64,000 bases of DNA from Vibrio viridaestus (GTDB lineage Bacteria; Pseudomonadota; Gammaproteobacteria; Enterobacterales; Vibrionaceae): NCBI RefSeq assembly GCF_003856525.1, contig NZ_RJVQ01000002.1, positions 620,001 to 684,000 on the forward strand. The letters run 5' to 3'. The translations under genes and the position numbers were made by a program. Positions 17,703-27,507 of the stretch are shown here, one piece after another (positions within the stretch are counted from its first letter, which is position 1; each line of letters begins with the position of its first letter). Under the pieces are notes generated by a model. The model was not told the DNA's origin, made no database searches, and saw only the letters and a program-made list of their open reading frames with translations.

Positions 17703-18608
17703 ATGAGTATGAAAGGCAAAGATATTTTGTTGGTCACGTTAGTGATGATCATTTGGGGAGTCAATTTTTCCGCAATAAAATTAGGAGTCACTCAACTAGA
17801 CCCGTTGATTGTTGCCGCAGCTAGATTCTTTTTTGCCACTTTCCCGATTATATTTTTTGTTCGTCGGCCTCCCGTTGCTTGGAAATACCTGCTTGCTTAC
17901 GGTTTCATCTTTGGAACTGGCATCTGGGGTATGGCGTCATGCGCAATTACCTTTGGTCTTTCTTCGGGTATGGCGTCGGTACTACTGCAGATGGACGTCA
18001 TTACTTCCGTCCTGATTGGTGTCTGGTTGTACAAAGAAAAAGTCTCACTGCAGATGGGGTTAGGCATCACAATCGCGCTAGCTGGAGTGATTATTTCCGT
18101 TATGTATACCAATGGTAATGTGACTTTGTTAGGCGTTATATTTATCTTTATTTCAGCGATTTGTTGGCCTTTAGCTGGAGTTGTAATCAGAGCCTCCGGT
18201 ACGAAAGCGGCGTTTTCTTTTAATATCTGGGGAATGCTCTTTGCACCAGTACCATTGGTTTTTCTGAGCCTAGTGATCAACGGTTTTGATGGGCTAATGA
18301 CGACCATTGAGAACTGGAATGGACAAGTTTGGTTTTCTATTTTGTTCCAAGCTTATCCAACAACCGTACTTGGGTATTGGGTCTGGAATAAAATGGTCCT
18401 CAAATACCCTATGTCAAAGCTGGCTCCAATGACTTTACTTACGTCAGTCTTTGCCCTACTCAGTGGTTTTATGATTTATAGAGAGCAACTCTCTACGATT
18501 CAGTGGATTTCTTGTAGTGCATTTCTCCTAGGTATCCTCATGGTGTTGTCTCCAACCGCGAGTTTTATTAAATCTTCTTCCATCAAGGGTGCGTCAGCTC
18601 AAGAATAA
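17703..18608 (+). CDS. EamA/DMT-family transporter
   Basis: The 301-residue inner-membrane protein has ten membrane segments in two EamA repeats. The start ILLVTLVMIIWGVNFSAIKL is typical, and the second repeat ends with ...SGFMIYREQLSTIQWIS. It resembles YdeD-like exporters of amino-acid metabolites such as cysteine or O-acetylserine; the real substrate is unknown. AAAGGAG lies five bases before the ATG. It is divergent from a MocR regulator whose candidate binding repeats lie in the shared promoter region. Confidence 0.88.
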   Translation: MSMKGKDILLVTLVMIIWGVNFSAIKLGVTQLDPLIVAAARFFFATFPIIFFVRRPPVAWKYLLAYGFIFGTGIWGMASCAITFGLSSGMASVLLQMDVITSVLIGVWLYKEKVSLQMGLGITIALAGVIISVMYTNGNVTLLGVIFIFISAICWPLAGVVIRASGTKAAFSFNIWGMLFAPVPLVFLSLVINGFDGLMTTIENWNGQVWFSILFQAYPTTVLGYWVWNKMVLKYPMSKLAPMTLLTSVFALLSGFMIYREQLSTIQWISCSAFLLGILMVLSPTASFIKSSSIKGASAQE

Positions 18609-18744
18609 AATTAATAGATCTGCGAGCCTCTGCTGATTTTCAATTTATATGCTATATCTTTATAAGCAACTCGTTTTTTAAAGAATAGCTTCCCGTCATT
18701 AAAATTATTTTAGGGAGCAGTATTGAAACGTCAGTGAGATTTAT

Positions 18745-21700
18745 ATGCCTTCATTTTCGCCAACTAAGGAGCAACTGGCTACCTCATTTTTTACACCACT
18801 AAAGGTCGCTATTGCTGTCTTTCTCATCGGGTTAAGCCTCACTAGTTATGTGGTGAGGTATGCTGCAGAGACTAACCGGGAGGCGATAAAAGAGGCCGTA
18901 CAGGATAGAGCTAATCCTATATTTGAAGCGATATCTGAACGTTTCAAACTCTATATTTACGGTCTAATGGAAGCTCGGACCGCCGTCTTAGCCGGGGGTG
19001 AACAAAATATTTCGAAGGAAACGTTTAATCGTTACGGTAACCTGATTGATATCACCAGTCGATTCATTGGCGTCAAAGGGTTCGGTTTTGTCGCTAAAGT
19101 TGAAGAAAATAGTGAAGAACGTTTTTTGACCTTAGCGAAACAGGAGAATCGCGATTTCAAAATATCTGAACTTGAACCTCATGAAGGGGACTTGTTCGTT
19201 ATTAAATATCTCGAGCCTGAGTTTTATAGCAATAATCGTGAGTTAATTGGTCTAGATATTGGCTCAGAAGCGTTTCGTAGGAGCACCGCCATTGAGGCGT
19301 TAAAATCTGGCAAAGCTGTTATAACATCTCCTAGCTTATTAGCTGACCCCAACCCCTTATTTAAAAATACGATGTTGCTTTTTTTACCTCTGTATCGTGG
19401 AGGGCTCACTCCTTATAACGAACTGGCAAGGTTTGATCGCGGCTACGGCTGGATTATTGCACCGATTAACCTTGATGAGGCTTTATCTGGGTTTACTCCT
19501 GATCCTGATAAGTTTGTGTTTAGCATCACCGACATTTCAAGTGACGCGTTACCTATTACATTTTACCGAAGTGCGGCTCCAAATGGGCCAATATTGAAGC
19601 AGTTTGCTCATCAAAAAATTGAGCGCTTGTTGGGGCGCTATTGGAATTTAAAGATCGACGTAACCCAAGGTTTTATTGATTCGCTTCATCTAGTCTCAGT
19701 AGAGATAATCGCGGCATTTGGTTTAATTCTATCCCTCTTATTTTCGTCTATTGGCTACCTATTCGTTAATCAGAAGAACCAACAATCCCGGTTAGTTCAA
19801 GAGCAAACCAAGCTGAACGCCATTGTCGAGTGTTCGTCCGATGGTATTATTGGTAAAACGCTTAAAGGCGTTGTGGTTAGCTGGAATAGCGGCGCTGAGA
19901 AAATCTTTGGCTTTAGTCGCGAGGAGGCGATTGGAAAGACATTAAAAGAACTTATTATTCCAGAGCGTTTGGCTTATGAAGAGGATGAGATTCTTGGCAA
20001 AATAACGCAAGGGGAAGGTGTTTATGCAATGGAGACTCTGCGAGCGACGAAAGATGGTAGAGAGCTGCCTGTTTCGACGAGTGTCTCGCCAATTTATTCT
20101 TCTACTGGAGCAGTTATAGGTGCAGCTAAGATCGTACGAGATATCTCAAAGCAGAAATCCGCAGAAGCTCGAATTCGAGAATTAAACACGAACTTAGAGA
20201 AAGAAGTTGCTGAACGGACAGCCGAGCTTGCCGAGCTAAACATACAGTTCAGCGCGGTGCTGAGCTCCGCTTCTGAATTTAGTATTATTGCCACGGATAT
20301 AAACGGCATTATTCGTCTGTTTAATAACGGTGCGGAACTGATGAGTGGTTACAAAGCTGATGATGTTATTGGGAAGCTAACACCTGCCATTCTTTACGAT
20401 GCCGGTGAGATAGAGCAGAAAGGGAAAGCTTTATCAGAAGAGTTCGGTGAAAAAATAGAGGGCTTTGATGTCTTTGTCTACAAAGCCAAGAAAAACATCA
20501 CCGAGTACCAGTATTGGGAATTTGTGACGCGAGATGGTACCCGTTTTCCCGTTCGATTGGTGGTGACCGCGATGTGTAACGACCACGGCGAGATTGAGGG
20601 TTATTTGGGTATCGCCAGTAATATATCGGACCAGAAACGCGCAGAAGAAGAGTTAAGAGATGCTAAAATCGCAGCTGATCAGGCAAATGAAGCCAAGTCT
20701 TTATTCTTAGCTAATATGAGCCATGAAATCCGCACGCCGATGAATGCTGTGCTGGGTATGCTCAAACTTTTACTGAAAACTGAACTCAAACCCAAACAGA
20801 AAGATTTTGCATTCAAAGCCAAAGTGGCCGCGACGTCACTATTAACGCTTTTGAACGACATTCTCGACTATTCCAAAATTGAATCAGGCAAACTGGAACT
20901 TGATCTGCATCCATTTGATTTAGACTCGCTAATGCAACATATGGCGGTCGTTATGACAGGAAATCTGCGTGATAAACGTCTGGAAATGCTGTTCAATTTC
21001 GACGAGCGAATTCCTACCAAGTTGATAGGCGATGACCTAAGACTTCAGCAAATATTACTTAACCTTATCAGTAATGCGATTAAATTTACTGAGCAAGGAG
21101 AAGTCGTGATTCAGACCAAGCTTGTAGAACTCAGCCAAAATCATGTCGTGCTCACCATTTCGGTCAAAGATAGCGGTATAGGAATAAGTAAAGAGCAACA
21201 AGAACGCATTTTTGACGGATTCACTCAGGCTGAGGCCTCAATTACCCGTCGCTTTGGCGGAACAGGTTTAGGTTTGGTAATAAGTAAAAACCTTATCGAG
21301 ATGATGGGAGGTGAGCTTTCTGTCGATAGTGAATTGGGTAAAGGAAGTGAATTTAAATTTACGCTAACGCTCGATTTGAACCAAGAGACAGAGTGGCATC
21401 AACCGGTAATACCGAATCATCCTAATATCCTTGTCGTTGACGATAGTAAATTGGCTCGTACATTAGCCGTTGAAGCTCTCTGTAGACTTGAAGCGAATGT
21501 CAAAGCGGTTAGTAATGGAAAAGACGCGTTAGAAGTGATTCTTTCGGCAGATGAATCGGATCATCCTTATCAATGTGTGCTATTGGATTGGTTAATGCCA
21601 GAAATGGATGGTGTTGAAGTGGCTGAGGCGCTGGCTGATGACTACCAGTTAAAACATCCACCTAAAATCATACTGATTAGTGCTGCAAACCATGAAGAGT

Positions 21701-22842
21701 TGCCACTTGTATCATCTGGGATGCCTATTGATTGGGTTTTATCAAAACCTGTAACGCCGGCGCAACTCGCTAATACAGTGACCAGTGTTCTAGAGGGTAC
21801 ATTGATTACAGAAGACGAAGAGTGGGTGGAAGACGACCGTAAACGGCTTACCGGATTGCACATTCTGTTGGTTGAAGATAATGCATTCAATCAGGAAGTC
21901 GCTATGAGTTTGCTCAAAGCAGAAGGCGCAACCGTTGTTCTGGCCGTAGATGGAGAAGAGAGCGTTGAGTTTGTTAAATCTCGACAGCACTTTGACCTAG
22001 TGTTGATGGATATGCAAATGCCAAGGATGGATGGGCTAACAGCAACGAGGTTAATTAGGGAAGATACTCAGTTTGATCATCTGCCAATCATTTCCATGAC
22101 CGCCAATGTCAGCAAAGAGGATGAGGCTGCGTGCTTTAATGCTGGTATGAATGGCCATATCGCTAAGCCACTCGATTTTGAGCAGGTTATTGATACGATT
22201 CTGCGTGTGACCTCCCGCATACTTGAAGAAAAAGAGAGAAAAGAAAAACCGACGTTGCTTCCTCACGAAGAAGCGCTTCAGCGGTTTGGTGGTAATGAGG
22301 TGTTGTACAGAAAGCTATTCGAAAACTTTTGGGACGACTATCAGTATTTGATTTCGTCTTTGAATGACGCTGTAGAAAATCGTCGCTGGCAAGATATTTA
22401 CAATGTTCTGCATACGCTGAAAGGAACATCAGGCACCGTTGATCTGAAAGAGTTACATGAGCTTGTTGCACACAAAGAGCAGACCTTAAAGCAAGCAAGC
22501 GAGAATGACAAATTTAATCTTGTCACTAATCTTGCTGAACTGATCGATGAGCAAGCCAGAAAAGAGTACGAAATAATACGCAAGGCATTGTCTGGTGAGA
22601 GTGAAGAAGAGATAGTTCAGTTTAAGGCCGAAGTGTCACAAGAAGAATTAAAACAGAAATTGGATGAACTTGAAGAACTACTTCAGAAAGGAAGTCTGAA
22701 ATCACTGGGAGTCGCAGAAGATGTCGTGAATTCTCTTGAAAATACAGCGGCAGAAAGTGGTAAAGAGCTACTAAACTCGGTAGAGCAACTCGACTTTGAG
22801 AAAGCAAAATTGGTATTAGGTAAGTTAAGGGAGCGCTTATGA
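18745..22842 (+). CDS. Hybrid sensor histidine kinase: CHASE-TM-PAS-PAS-HisKA-HATPase-REC-REC-Hpt
   Basis: The 1365-residue inner-membrane protein starts with a membrane segment (about 18-40) and a periplasmic CHASE domain (about 75-280), then a second membrane segment near 315-340. Two PAS domains follow (about 350-475 and 495-635) with a coiled coil between. The phosphorylated His is in SHEIRTPMN near residue 659. The ATPase domain has the N box and GTGLGL region. Receiver Asp residues are in VLLDWLMPEMDG near 946 and LVLMDMQMPRMDG near 1087, and the Hpt His is in HTLKGTSG near 1222. The stop overlaps the start of a REC-GGDEF gene by four bases (ATGA), so the Hpt probably phosphorylates that protein. 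The ligand is unknown. Confidence 0.93.
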   Translation: MPSFSPTKEQLATSFFTPLKVAIAVFLIGLSLTSYVVRYAAETNREAIKEAVQDRANPIFEAISERFKLYIYGLMEARTAVLAGGEQNISKETFNRYGNLIDITSRFIGVKGFGFVAKVEENSEERFLTLAKQENRDFKISELEPHEGDLFVIKYLEPEFYSNNRELIGLDIGSEAFRRSTAIEALKSGKAVITSPSLLADPNPLFKNTMLLFLPLYRGGLTPYNELARFDRGYGWIIAPINLDEALSGFTPDPDKFVFSITDISSDALPITFYRSAAPNGPILKQFAHQKIERLLGRYWNLKIDVTQGFIDSLHLVSVEIIAAFGLILSLLFSSIGYLFVNQKNQQSRLVQEQTKLNAIVECSSDGIIGKTLKGVVVSWNSGAEKIFGFSREEAIGKTLKELIIPERLAYEEDEILGKITQGEGVYAMETLRATKDGRELPVSTSVSPIYSSTGAVIGAAKIVRDISKQKSAEARIRELNTNLEKEVAERTAELAELNIQFSAVLSSASEFSIIATDINGIIRLFNNGAELMSGYKADDVIGKLTPAILYDAGEIEQKGKALSEEFGEKIEGFDVFVYKAKKNITEYQYWEFVTRDGTRFPVRLVVTAMCNDHGEIEGYLGIASNISDQKRAEEELRDAKIAADQANEAKSLFLANMSHEIRTPMNAVLGMLKLLLKTELKPKQKDFAFKAKVAATSLLTLLNDILDYSKIESGKLELDLHPFDLDSLMQHMAVVMTGNLRDKRLEMLFNFDERIPTKLIGDDLRLQQILLNLISNAIKFTEQGEVVIQTKLVELSQNHVVLTISVKDSGIGISKEQQERIFDGFTQAEASITRRFGGTGLGLVISKNLIEMMGGELSVDSELGKGSEFKFTLTLDLNQETEWHQPVIPNHPNILVVDDSKLARTLAVEALCRLEANVKAVSNGKDALEVILSADESDHPYQCVLLDWLMPEMDGVEVAEALADDYQLKHPPKIILISAANHEELPLVSSGMPIDWVLSKPVTPAQLANTVTSVLEGTLITEDEEWVEDDRKRLTGLHILLVEDNAFNQEVAMSLLKAEGATVVLAVDGEESVEFVKSRQHFDLVLMDMQMPRMDGLTATRLIREDTQFDHLPIISMTANVSKEDEAACFNAGMNGHIAKPLDFEQVIDTILRVTSRILEEKERKEKPTLLPHEEALQRFGGNEVLYRKLFENFWDDYQYLISSLNDAVENRRWQDIYNVLHTLKGTSGTVDLKELHELVAHKEQTLKQASENDKFNLVTNLAELIDEQARKEYEIIRKALSGESEEEIVQFKAEVSQEELKQKLDELEELLQKGSLKSLGVAEDVVNSLENTAAESGKELLNSVEQLDFEKAKLVLGKLRERL

Positions 22843-23774
22843 GTCGTGGCAATACTCTGAAGCAGTTATCGGCCAATCGTCGCAAGCCTGTGTTACTGTT
22901 AGTCGATGACCAGCGTGTGAATATATTTGCTTTAAATGCGTTGTTTGAAGACGACTACGATGTGTTGATGGCAACCGATGGCGAAGCGGCAATCAAGCTT
23001 GTAAGAGATCAAATGCCGGATGCAGTATTACTGGATATTAATATGCCTGGAATGGATGGTTATGAGGTTTGTCGTATTTTGACCAGTGATAAGCTTACAG
23101 AAGATATTCCAATTATCTTTGTAACGGGTGAAACGGATTCTGATGTTGAGGCGCATGGCTTCGAGATTGGGGCGTCTGATTTTATCACCAAGCCATTTAA
23201 TCCAACAATCGTTCGAGCCAGAGTTCTTACCCATGTTTTATTAAAGCTACAAAGGGATGTGATGAAAGATATGGCGATGATCGATGTACTTACTGGATTA
23301 TCGAATCGCCGTAAGTTTGACGATGCCTTGGAAATTAACTGGAAGCTCTGTTTACGGGAAAAACGCCCATTGACGCTATTAATGCTCGATGTGGATTATT
23401 TCAAAAAATACAATGATCATTATGGTCATATCGAAGGCGATAAGTGCTTGCAACTAATAGGCAAAGCGTTATCGAATGGATTGCGCCGTCCTGCTGATGT
23501 ATGTAGTCGTTATGGAGGGGAAGAGTTCGCCTGTTTATTGCCATTTACAGATGAAACAGGCGCTTCGCTAGTTGCTGAGTCTATTCTTAAAAATATTCAT
23601 GACACTAATATCCCTCATGTAGCATCTGATATTGCGACAACAGTCACCGCGAGTATTGGTATCTGTACACTCATACCTCAGACCAGTGATCATACTGAAA
23701 TACTGCTTAAAGCGGATGAAGCGCTCTATCTTAGTAAGCAGAGAGGGCGGAATCGCTACTCCTTTCCAGAGTAA
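22839..23774 (+). CDS. REC-GGDEF response regulator (diguanylate cyclase)
   Basis: The 311-residue protein has an N-terminal receiver domain with the phospho-Asp in AVLLDINMPGMDGYEV near residue 65 and a Lys in FITKPF near 117. The C-terminal GGDEF domain has GGEEF near 227 and an I-site R-P-A-D five residues before it. This matches PleD/WspR-type cyclases activated by phosphorylation. Its ATG overlaps the stop of the hybrid kinase, so the two are translated together and probably form one signalling pathway that makes c-di-GMP in response to a periplasmic signal. Confidence 0.93.
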   Translation: MSRGNTLKQLSANRRKPVLLLVDDQRVNIFALNALFEDDYDVLMATDGEAAIKLVRDQMPDAVLLDINMPGMDGYEVCRILTSDKLTEDIPIIFVTGETDSDVEAHGFEIGASDFITKPFNPTIVRARVLTHVLLKLQRDVMKDMAMIDVLTGLSNRRKFDDALEINWKLCLREKRPLTLLMLDVDYFKKYNDHYGHIEGDKCLQLIGKALSNGLRRPADVCSRYGGEEFACLLPFTDETGASLVAESILKNIHDTNIPHVASDIATTVTASIGICTLIPQTSDHTEILLKADEALYLSKQRGRNRYSFPE

Positions 23775-23863
23775 AACAAATAAAAAGAACGTGCACTTTG
23801 ATGTAGAGTACACGTTGTAAGTTTTAGCAGTGATTGAAATATTTACACAGTGAACGGAAGTTA

Positions 23864-24022
23864 CTAGCGGCGTGCGATAACCCATACCGCATGAATAATA
23901 CCAGGGATGTAACCCAATATCGTCAGCAGTATGTTGAGCCAGAAGGCCCCGCCAATACCCACTTGAAGGAATACGCCCAAAGGTGGTAGCAGAATCGCAA
24001 ATAAAATTCTAATTAAATCCAT
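23864..24022 (-). CDS. Pmp3/YqaE family small membrane protein
   Basis: This 52-residue protein, MDLIRILFAILLPPLGVFLQ onward, has two membrane segments around a G...G.FWLN.LLT.LGYIPG.IHA core, the full signature of the Pmp3/YqaE (UPF0057) family. Members are stress-related membrane peptides in bacteria and yeast; the biochemical role is unsettled. The ATG at 24022 is preceded by an AAGGAG ribosome site. It is a single-gene unit between two cyclase genes on the other strand. Confidence 0.9.
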   Translation of the reverse strand: MDLIRILFAILLPPLGVFLQVGIGGAFWLNILLTILGYIPGIIHAVWVIARR

Positions 24023-24206
24023 TGTGTTCTCCTTATAAAAGCTGATATAGCTAACAAAGCAAAGATCGTTCCTAAGTGATAAAAACACCGTTGTTTTAAC
24101 CTTAATTAACACTTTTCGGGTATTTATTTGACGCTCAAGCATTTTTGACCAATAGTAAAGTTAATGTGAGTCTAGTTGACTATAAGTGGTTGGGAATAAT
24201 AAAAAA

Positions 24207-26462
24207 ATGCATCCTCCGGATTCGGCTTTTAAAAATAGCGTTCGTTTACCAATGAAGATTGCGTTTCTGTTGGGATGCTTGTCTGTGGGTGGCATTCTTT
24301 GGTCTGTTTCTCGTACGGATTTCGTTCTGTTTCACACTCTAATCGAATCACTCACTATTTTTATGACTATCGCTGTCGCTTTGGCTGGTTGGAAAGAATA
24401 TCAGCAAACGCAGACCAGCTATTTTGGCGCTCTTGCTGTTTTGTTTTTATGCGTCAGTTTAATTGATTTTACACATACCATTACTTATCAAGGCTTCGCA
24501 TCCAGAAATGATTTAGGTCCCAACCCACCGACTCAATTTTGGATTCTAGGACGGTATATAGAGTCATTCGGTTTACTCATTATTTTTACCCTACCACTCA
24601 GTAGTAAAAGACGCCGTAATATTTTCTTTTTTGCTGTATCAGCTGTGTCGATTATGGGTGTTTTAGCTATTTACCCGCTTCATTTTTTTCCAACGGCATT
24701 TATTGAAGGTCAAGGTCTCACTCTTTTTAAAATACAATCTGAGTTCTTGGTAATACTCGCTCTACTTGGCGCTATTTGGGGATTAATACAGTGTGGTGAA
24801 AGGCTGTATATTCGACAGAGAAAATATTTTATCTACGCATTGTTAAGTACCATATTGGCGGAGTTGTGTTTCACACAATATGTTTCTGTGTATGGAGGGG
24901 CCAATGCGGCGGGACATATGATGAGATTGATTGCTCATTACTACTTATTTAGAGCCCTATTACTTAATCGTAGATTAGTGTCCCAAAGACTGCTCTCCAG
25001 CATTAATTTGGTCGCCATTATCTTTGCAGTGATGGTGAGCTTTTTATTCAGTATTTCGGCATACACATTGAGAAGTTACGAACAATCAATGTTTGAGCAT
25101 GAGAATACCGTTATCCATACTCGTCAACTCAAGGAGATGACGGCTGCATTGCAATCGCTCTTGGATGAAAAAATACGCTTGCTTAACAGCGTCAGCGCTT
25201 TTGTTTCTGCTCATCCCTATTTTACGTCTGATGAATTTGCAACTTACGCCGGAATGTTGTCGCAAAGTATTCCTGCTATCAAAAGTGTACAGTTAGCACC
25301 TAAGGGAATACTGACTTATGTAACTCATCGAGAACGACACGGCGGTGCTATCGGACATGACTTGCTGGCGGATTCCAAAAGAAAACTCGCCGCGTTTAAA
25401 GCGATCCAGGAAAAACGTATTGTTGTCGATGGGCCTGTCGATCTTATCCAAGGAGGGCGCGCACTGATAGCTCGACAGCCGATATTCCTAAATGAAACAA
25501 AAGCGGCTGGAGCAGATTTTTGGGGATTTTCTATTATCCTTATTGATTTACCGACGCTAATGAACAATTCCGCGTTTAGCAGTTTCTATCACGACTTTGA
25601 TATTACGATAAAACGAGAACGTCCAAATGGCGAGATGACGACTATTTACGGAAGTGGTGATGAGCACACTGAATCTAACTTGTATCAGACGCTACATTTC
25701 GCAAATCAGGTTTGGTCCGTTCATGCTTATACTCGTCACAACCATTTAGCGCAAGAATCCCGTTTTTTGTTATCCCCTTGGTATTGGCCGGTGATCTCAC
25801 TTATTACTTTGATTATCTTTATTGCAGCTTACAAAATATTTAACTTTAAATTCGAATTACAAAGAGAAGTTTTATTGGCGACTAACGAGCTCCAGCAAGA
25901 AGTGAAACGGCGTGAGATCTCTGAGGCCAATGAAAGACATCTGGCTACGCATGACACATTAACTGACTTGCCTAACCGGCGCTTGTTTATCGAACTAACC
26001 GAGCAAGAGCTAAATCGTTGTAAAAGAGATGGCTCGGCGATGAGTATTCTTTTTATGGATTTGGATGGCTTTAAAGTGGCCAATGATAAATTTGGTCATT
26101 CCTTGGGGGACGAACTACTCAAACATGTCGCCAGTCGAATCCATTCGTGTCTAGGAGCAGAAGATATAGCCGCTCGAATAGGGGGCGATGAGTTTGTTGT
26201 TGCGCTGCTGGGTGACATGGAACGGAGTATTGCTGTAGCAGAGCATATTTTGGATAAAATTTCTAAGCCTTTTTCTGTTGATGAGAAGAAACATTTACTC
26301 GGTATTAGTATAGGGGTTGCGGTGTATCCCTATGATGGTATTACTGTCGATAGCCTCCTGGCTGTGAGTGATAAAGCAATGTATGAGGCGAAACAGAAAG
26401 GCAAAAACCGCATTGAGATCTCTCGAGATCAAAGACGTTTCAGACATTTGACTCAGTCTTAA
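24207..26462 (+). CDS. MASE3-GGDEF diguanylate cyclase with extra periplasmic sensor domain
   Basis: The 751-residue inner-membrane protein starts with a MASE3-like block of about eight membrane segments (residues 15-265, including SLIDFTHTITYQGF and the ILGRYIESF helix). A further membrane segment near 275-300, an extracytoplasmic CHASE-like domain (about 300-525) and another membrane segment near 530-550 follow. The GGDEF domain ends the protein with RIGGDEFVVALLGD near 655. The usual I-site RxxD is replaced by G-A-E-D, so product inhibition may be absent. An in-frame GTG at 24186 is another possible start; neither has a strong ribosome site. Confidence 0.88.
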   Translation: MHPPDSAFKNSVRLPMKIAFLLGCLSVGGILWSVSRTDFVLFHTLIESLTIFMTIAVALAGWKEYQQTQTSYFGALAVLFLCVSLIDFTHTITYQGFASRNDLGPNPPTQFWILGRYIESFGLLIIFTLPLSSKRRRNIFFFAVSAVSIMGVLAIYPLHFFPTAFIEGQGLTLFKIQSEFLVILALLGAIWGLIQCGERLYIRQRKYFIYALLSTILAELCFTQYVSVYGGANAAGHMMRLIAHYYLFRALLLNRRLVSQRLLSSINLVAIIFAVMVSFLFSISAYTLRSYEQSMFEHENTVIHTRQLKEMTAALQSLLDEKIRLLNSVSAFVSAHPYFTSDEFATYAGMLSQSIPAIKSVQLAPKGILTYVTHRERHGGAIGHDLLADSKRKLAAFKAIQEKRIVVDGPVDLIQGGRALIARQPIFLNETKAAGADFWGFSIILIDLPTLMNNSAFSSFYHDFDITIKRERPNGEMTTIYGSGDEHTESNLYQTLHFANQVWSVHAYTRHNHLAQESRFLLSPWYWPVISLITLIIFIAAYKIFNFKFELQREVLLATNELQQEVKRREISEANERHLATHDTLTDLPNRRLFIELTEQELNRCKRDGSAMSILFMDLDGFKVANDKFGHSLGDELLKHVASRIHSCLGAEDIAARIGGDEFVVALLGDMERSIAVAEHILDKISKPFSVDEKKHLLGISIGVAVYPYDGITVDSLLAVSDKAMYEAKQKGKNRIEISRDQRRFRHLTQS

Positions 26463-26578
26463 TCGATTTCAATTCATAGCTATTTTTATATAACTAATAC
26501 AAAAAAATTCATTGTGAAAATTATTTTTCCAAGTAGCATGTCGTTTTAGATGTCTATACGGCTATTTGGAGAGGTTTC

Positions 26579-27382
26579 ATGAAGGATTTAAAAAAAGTGG
26601 GTCAATGGGCTGTTGGCCTATTATTAGTTTTGGGTTTGACCGCCTGTGGGCAGCAGGAAGACAAAATCATTAAAATTGGTGCAACAGTAGGGCCTCATGC
26701 TCAGGTCGCAGATGCAGTAGCAAAAGAAGCAGAAAAACAAGGAATTAAAGTCAAAGTGGTTGAATTTTCCGATTATATTACACCGGATGCCGCCCTGGCT
26801 GATGGCAGTATTGATCTGAATAGTTATCAACATCTGCCATTTTTGACTAATTACAATAGCAATAACAGCACTGATCTTGTTTCAATGGGGAAATCTATTC
26901 TAATGAGAATGGGTATCTACTCCCGTAAATATAAGACCTTAGCTGATTTACCAGAAAATGCTCGAGTTGCGATTCCAAATGATCCGACTAACGAAGGACG
27001 TGGTCTGCTACTACTTGAATCTGCGGGTTTAATTACTCTTAAAGAAGGTGTTGGTTACAAGGCAACACTGAAGGATGTCGCGACTAATCCTAAAAACCTA
27101 GAATTATTAGAGATCGATGCGGCACAGCTTCCACGCAGCCTTGACGATATTGATGCGGCAGCGATAACGATGAACTATGTTATGTCAGCAGGGCTAAACC
27201 CTGCCGAGCTCGGTTTGTATCTAGAACCTAAAGATGCGCCTTTGGCTGTTATGATCGTAGCAGCACGTAAGGAAGATCAAGACAACGAAAACTACAAAAA
27301 AGTCGTGAACATTTTCCAGTCAGAGGCTGTGCACGAATTTATTCAGAAAACATTTAATGGCACGATAGAGCCAGCTCTGTAA
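26579..27382 (+). CDS. MetQ/NlpA-family substrate-binding lipoprotein
   Basis: The 267-residue protein has a lipoprotein signal with lipobox L-T-A-C ending at Cys23, so it is anchored to a membrane. It then has the NlpA pattern: IKIGATVGPHAQVADAVAKE, VEFSDYITPDAAL and DLNSYQHLPFL. Family members bind methionine or related compounds and feed a MetNI ABC transporter. No metN or metI gene is adjacent, so this is an orphan binding protein that may serve a distant transporter. It is a single-gene unit with a strong terminator. Confidence 0.9.
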   Translation: MKDLKKVGQWAVGLLLVLGLTACGQQEDKIIKIGATVGPHAQVADAVAKEAEKQGIKVKVVEFSDYITPDAALADGSIDLNSYQHLPFLTNYNSNNSTDLVSMGKSILMRMGIYSRKYKTLADLPENARVAIPNDPTNEGRGLLLLESAGLITLKEGVGYKATLKDVATNPKNLELLEIDAAQLPRSLDDIDAAAITMNYVMSAGLNPAELGLYLEPKDAPLAVMIVAARKEDQDNENYKKVVNIFQSEAVHEFIQKTFNGTIEPAL

Positions 27383-27409
27383 ACTATTAAGCTTAAGTTA
27401 CAGAAAATA

Positions 27410-27442
27410 AAACAGTTGTATAGCTATACAACTGTTTTTTTT
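27410..27442 (+). terminator. Rho-independent terminator after the metQ-like gene
   Basis: A 28-base perfect palindrome (left arm AAACAGTTGTATAG, right arm its complement) is followed by a run of eight to nine T. The end of the palindrome merges into the T-run. Confidence 0.88.
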
Positions 27443-27507
27443 AACTGAAGAATCCGTGTATTGTAGAGGAATAGCAGAGTCTTAAATTTCAAGAGGATTG
27501 AAATTAC

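Noticed and set aside
22187-22498. 103-codon minus-strand frame inside the hybrid kinase
   Set aside because: It lies opposite the REC-Hpt part with conserved motifs and has no start signal.
18745-22842. Chimera or fusion error of the long kinase
   Set aside because: All domains follow the normal order in one continuous frame, and the stop overlaps a natural partner gene.
27381-27442. Riboswitch near the metQ-like gene
   Set aside because: The palindrome is downstream of the gene and ends in T, so it is a terminator. No SAM-type pattern is seen upstream.
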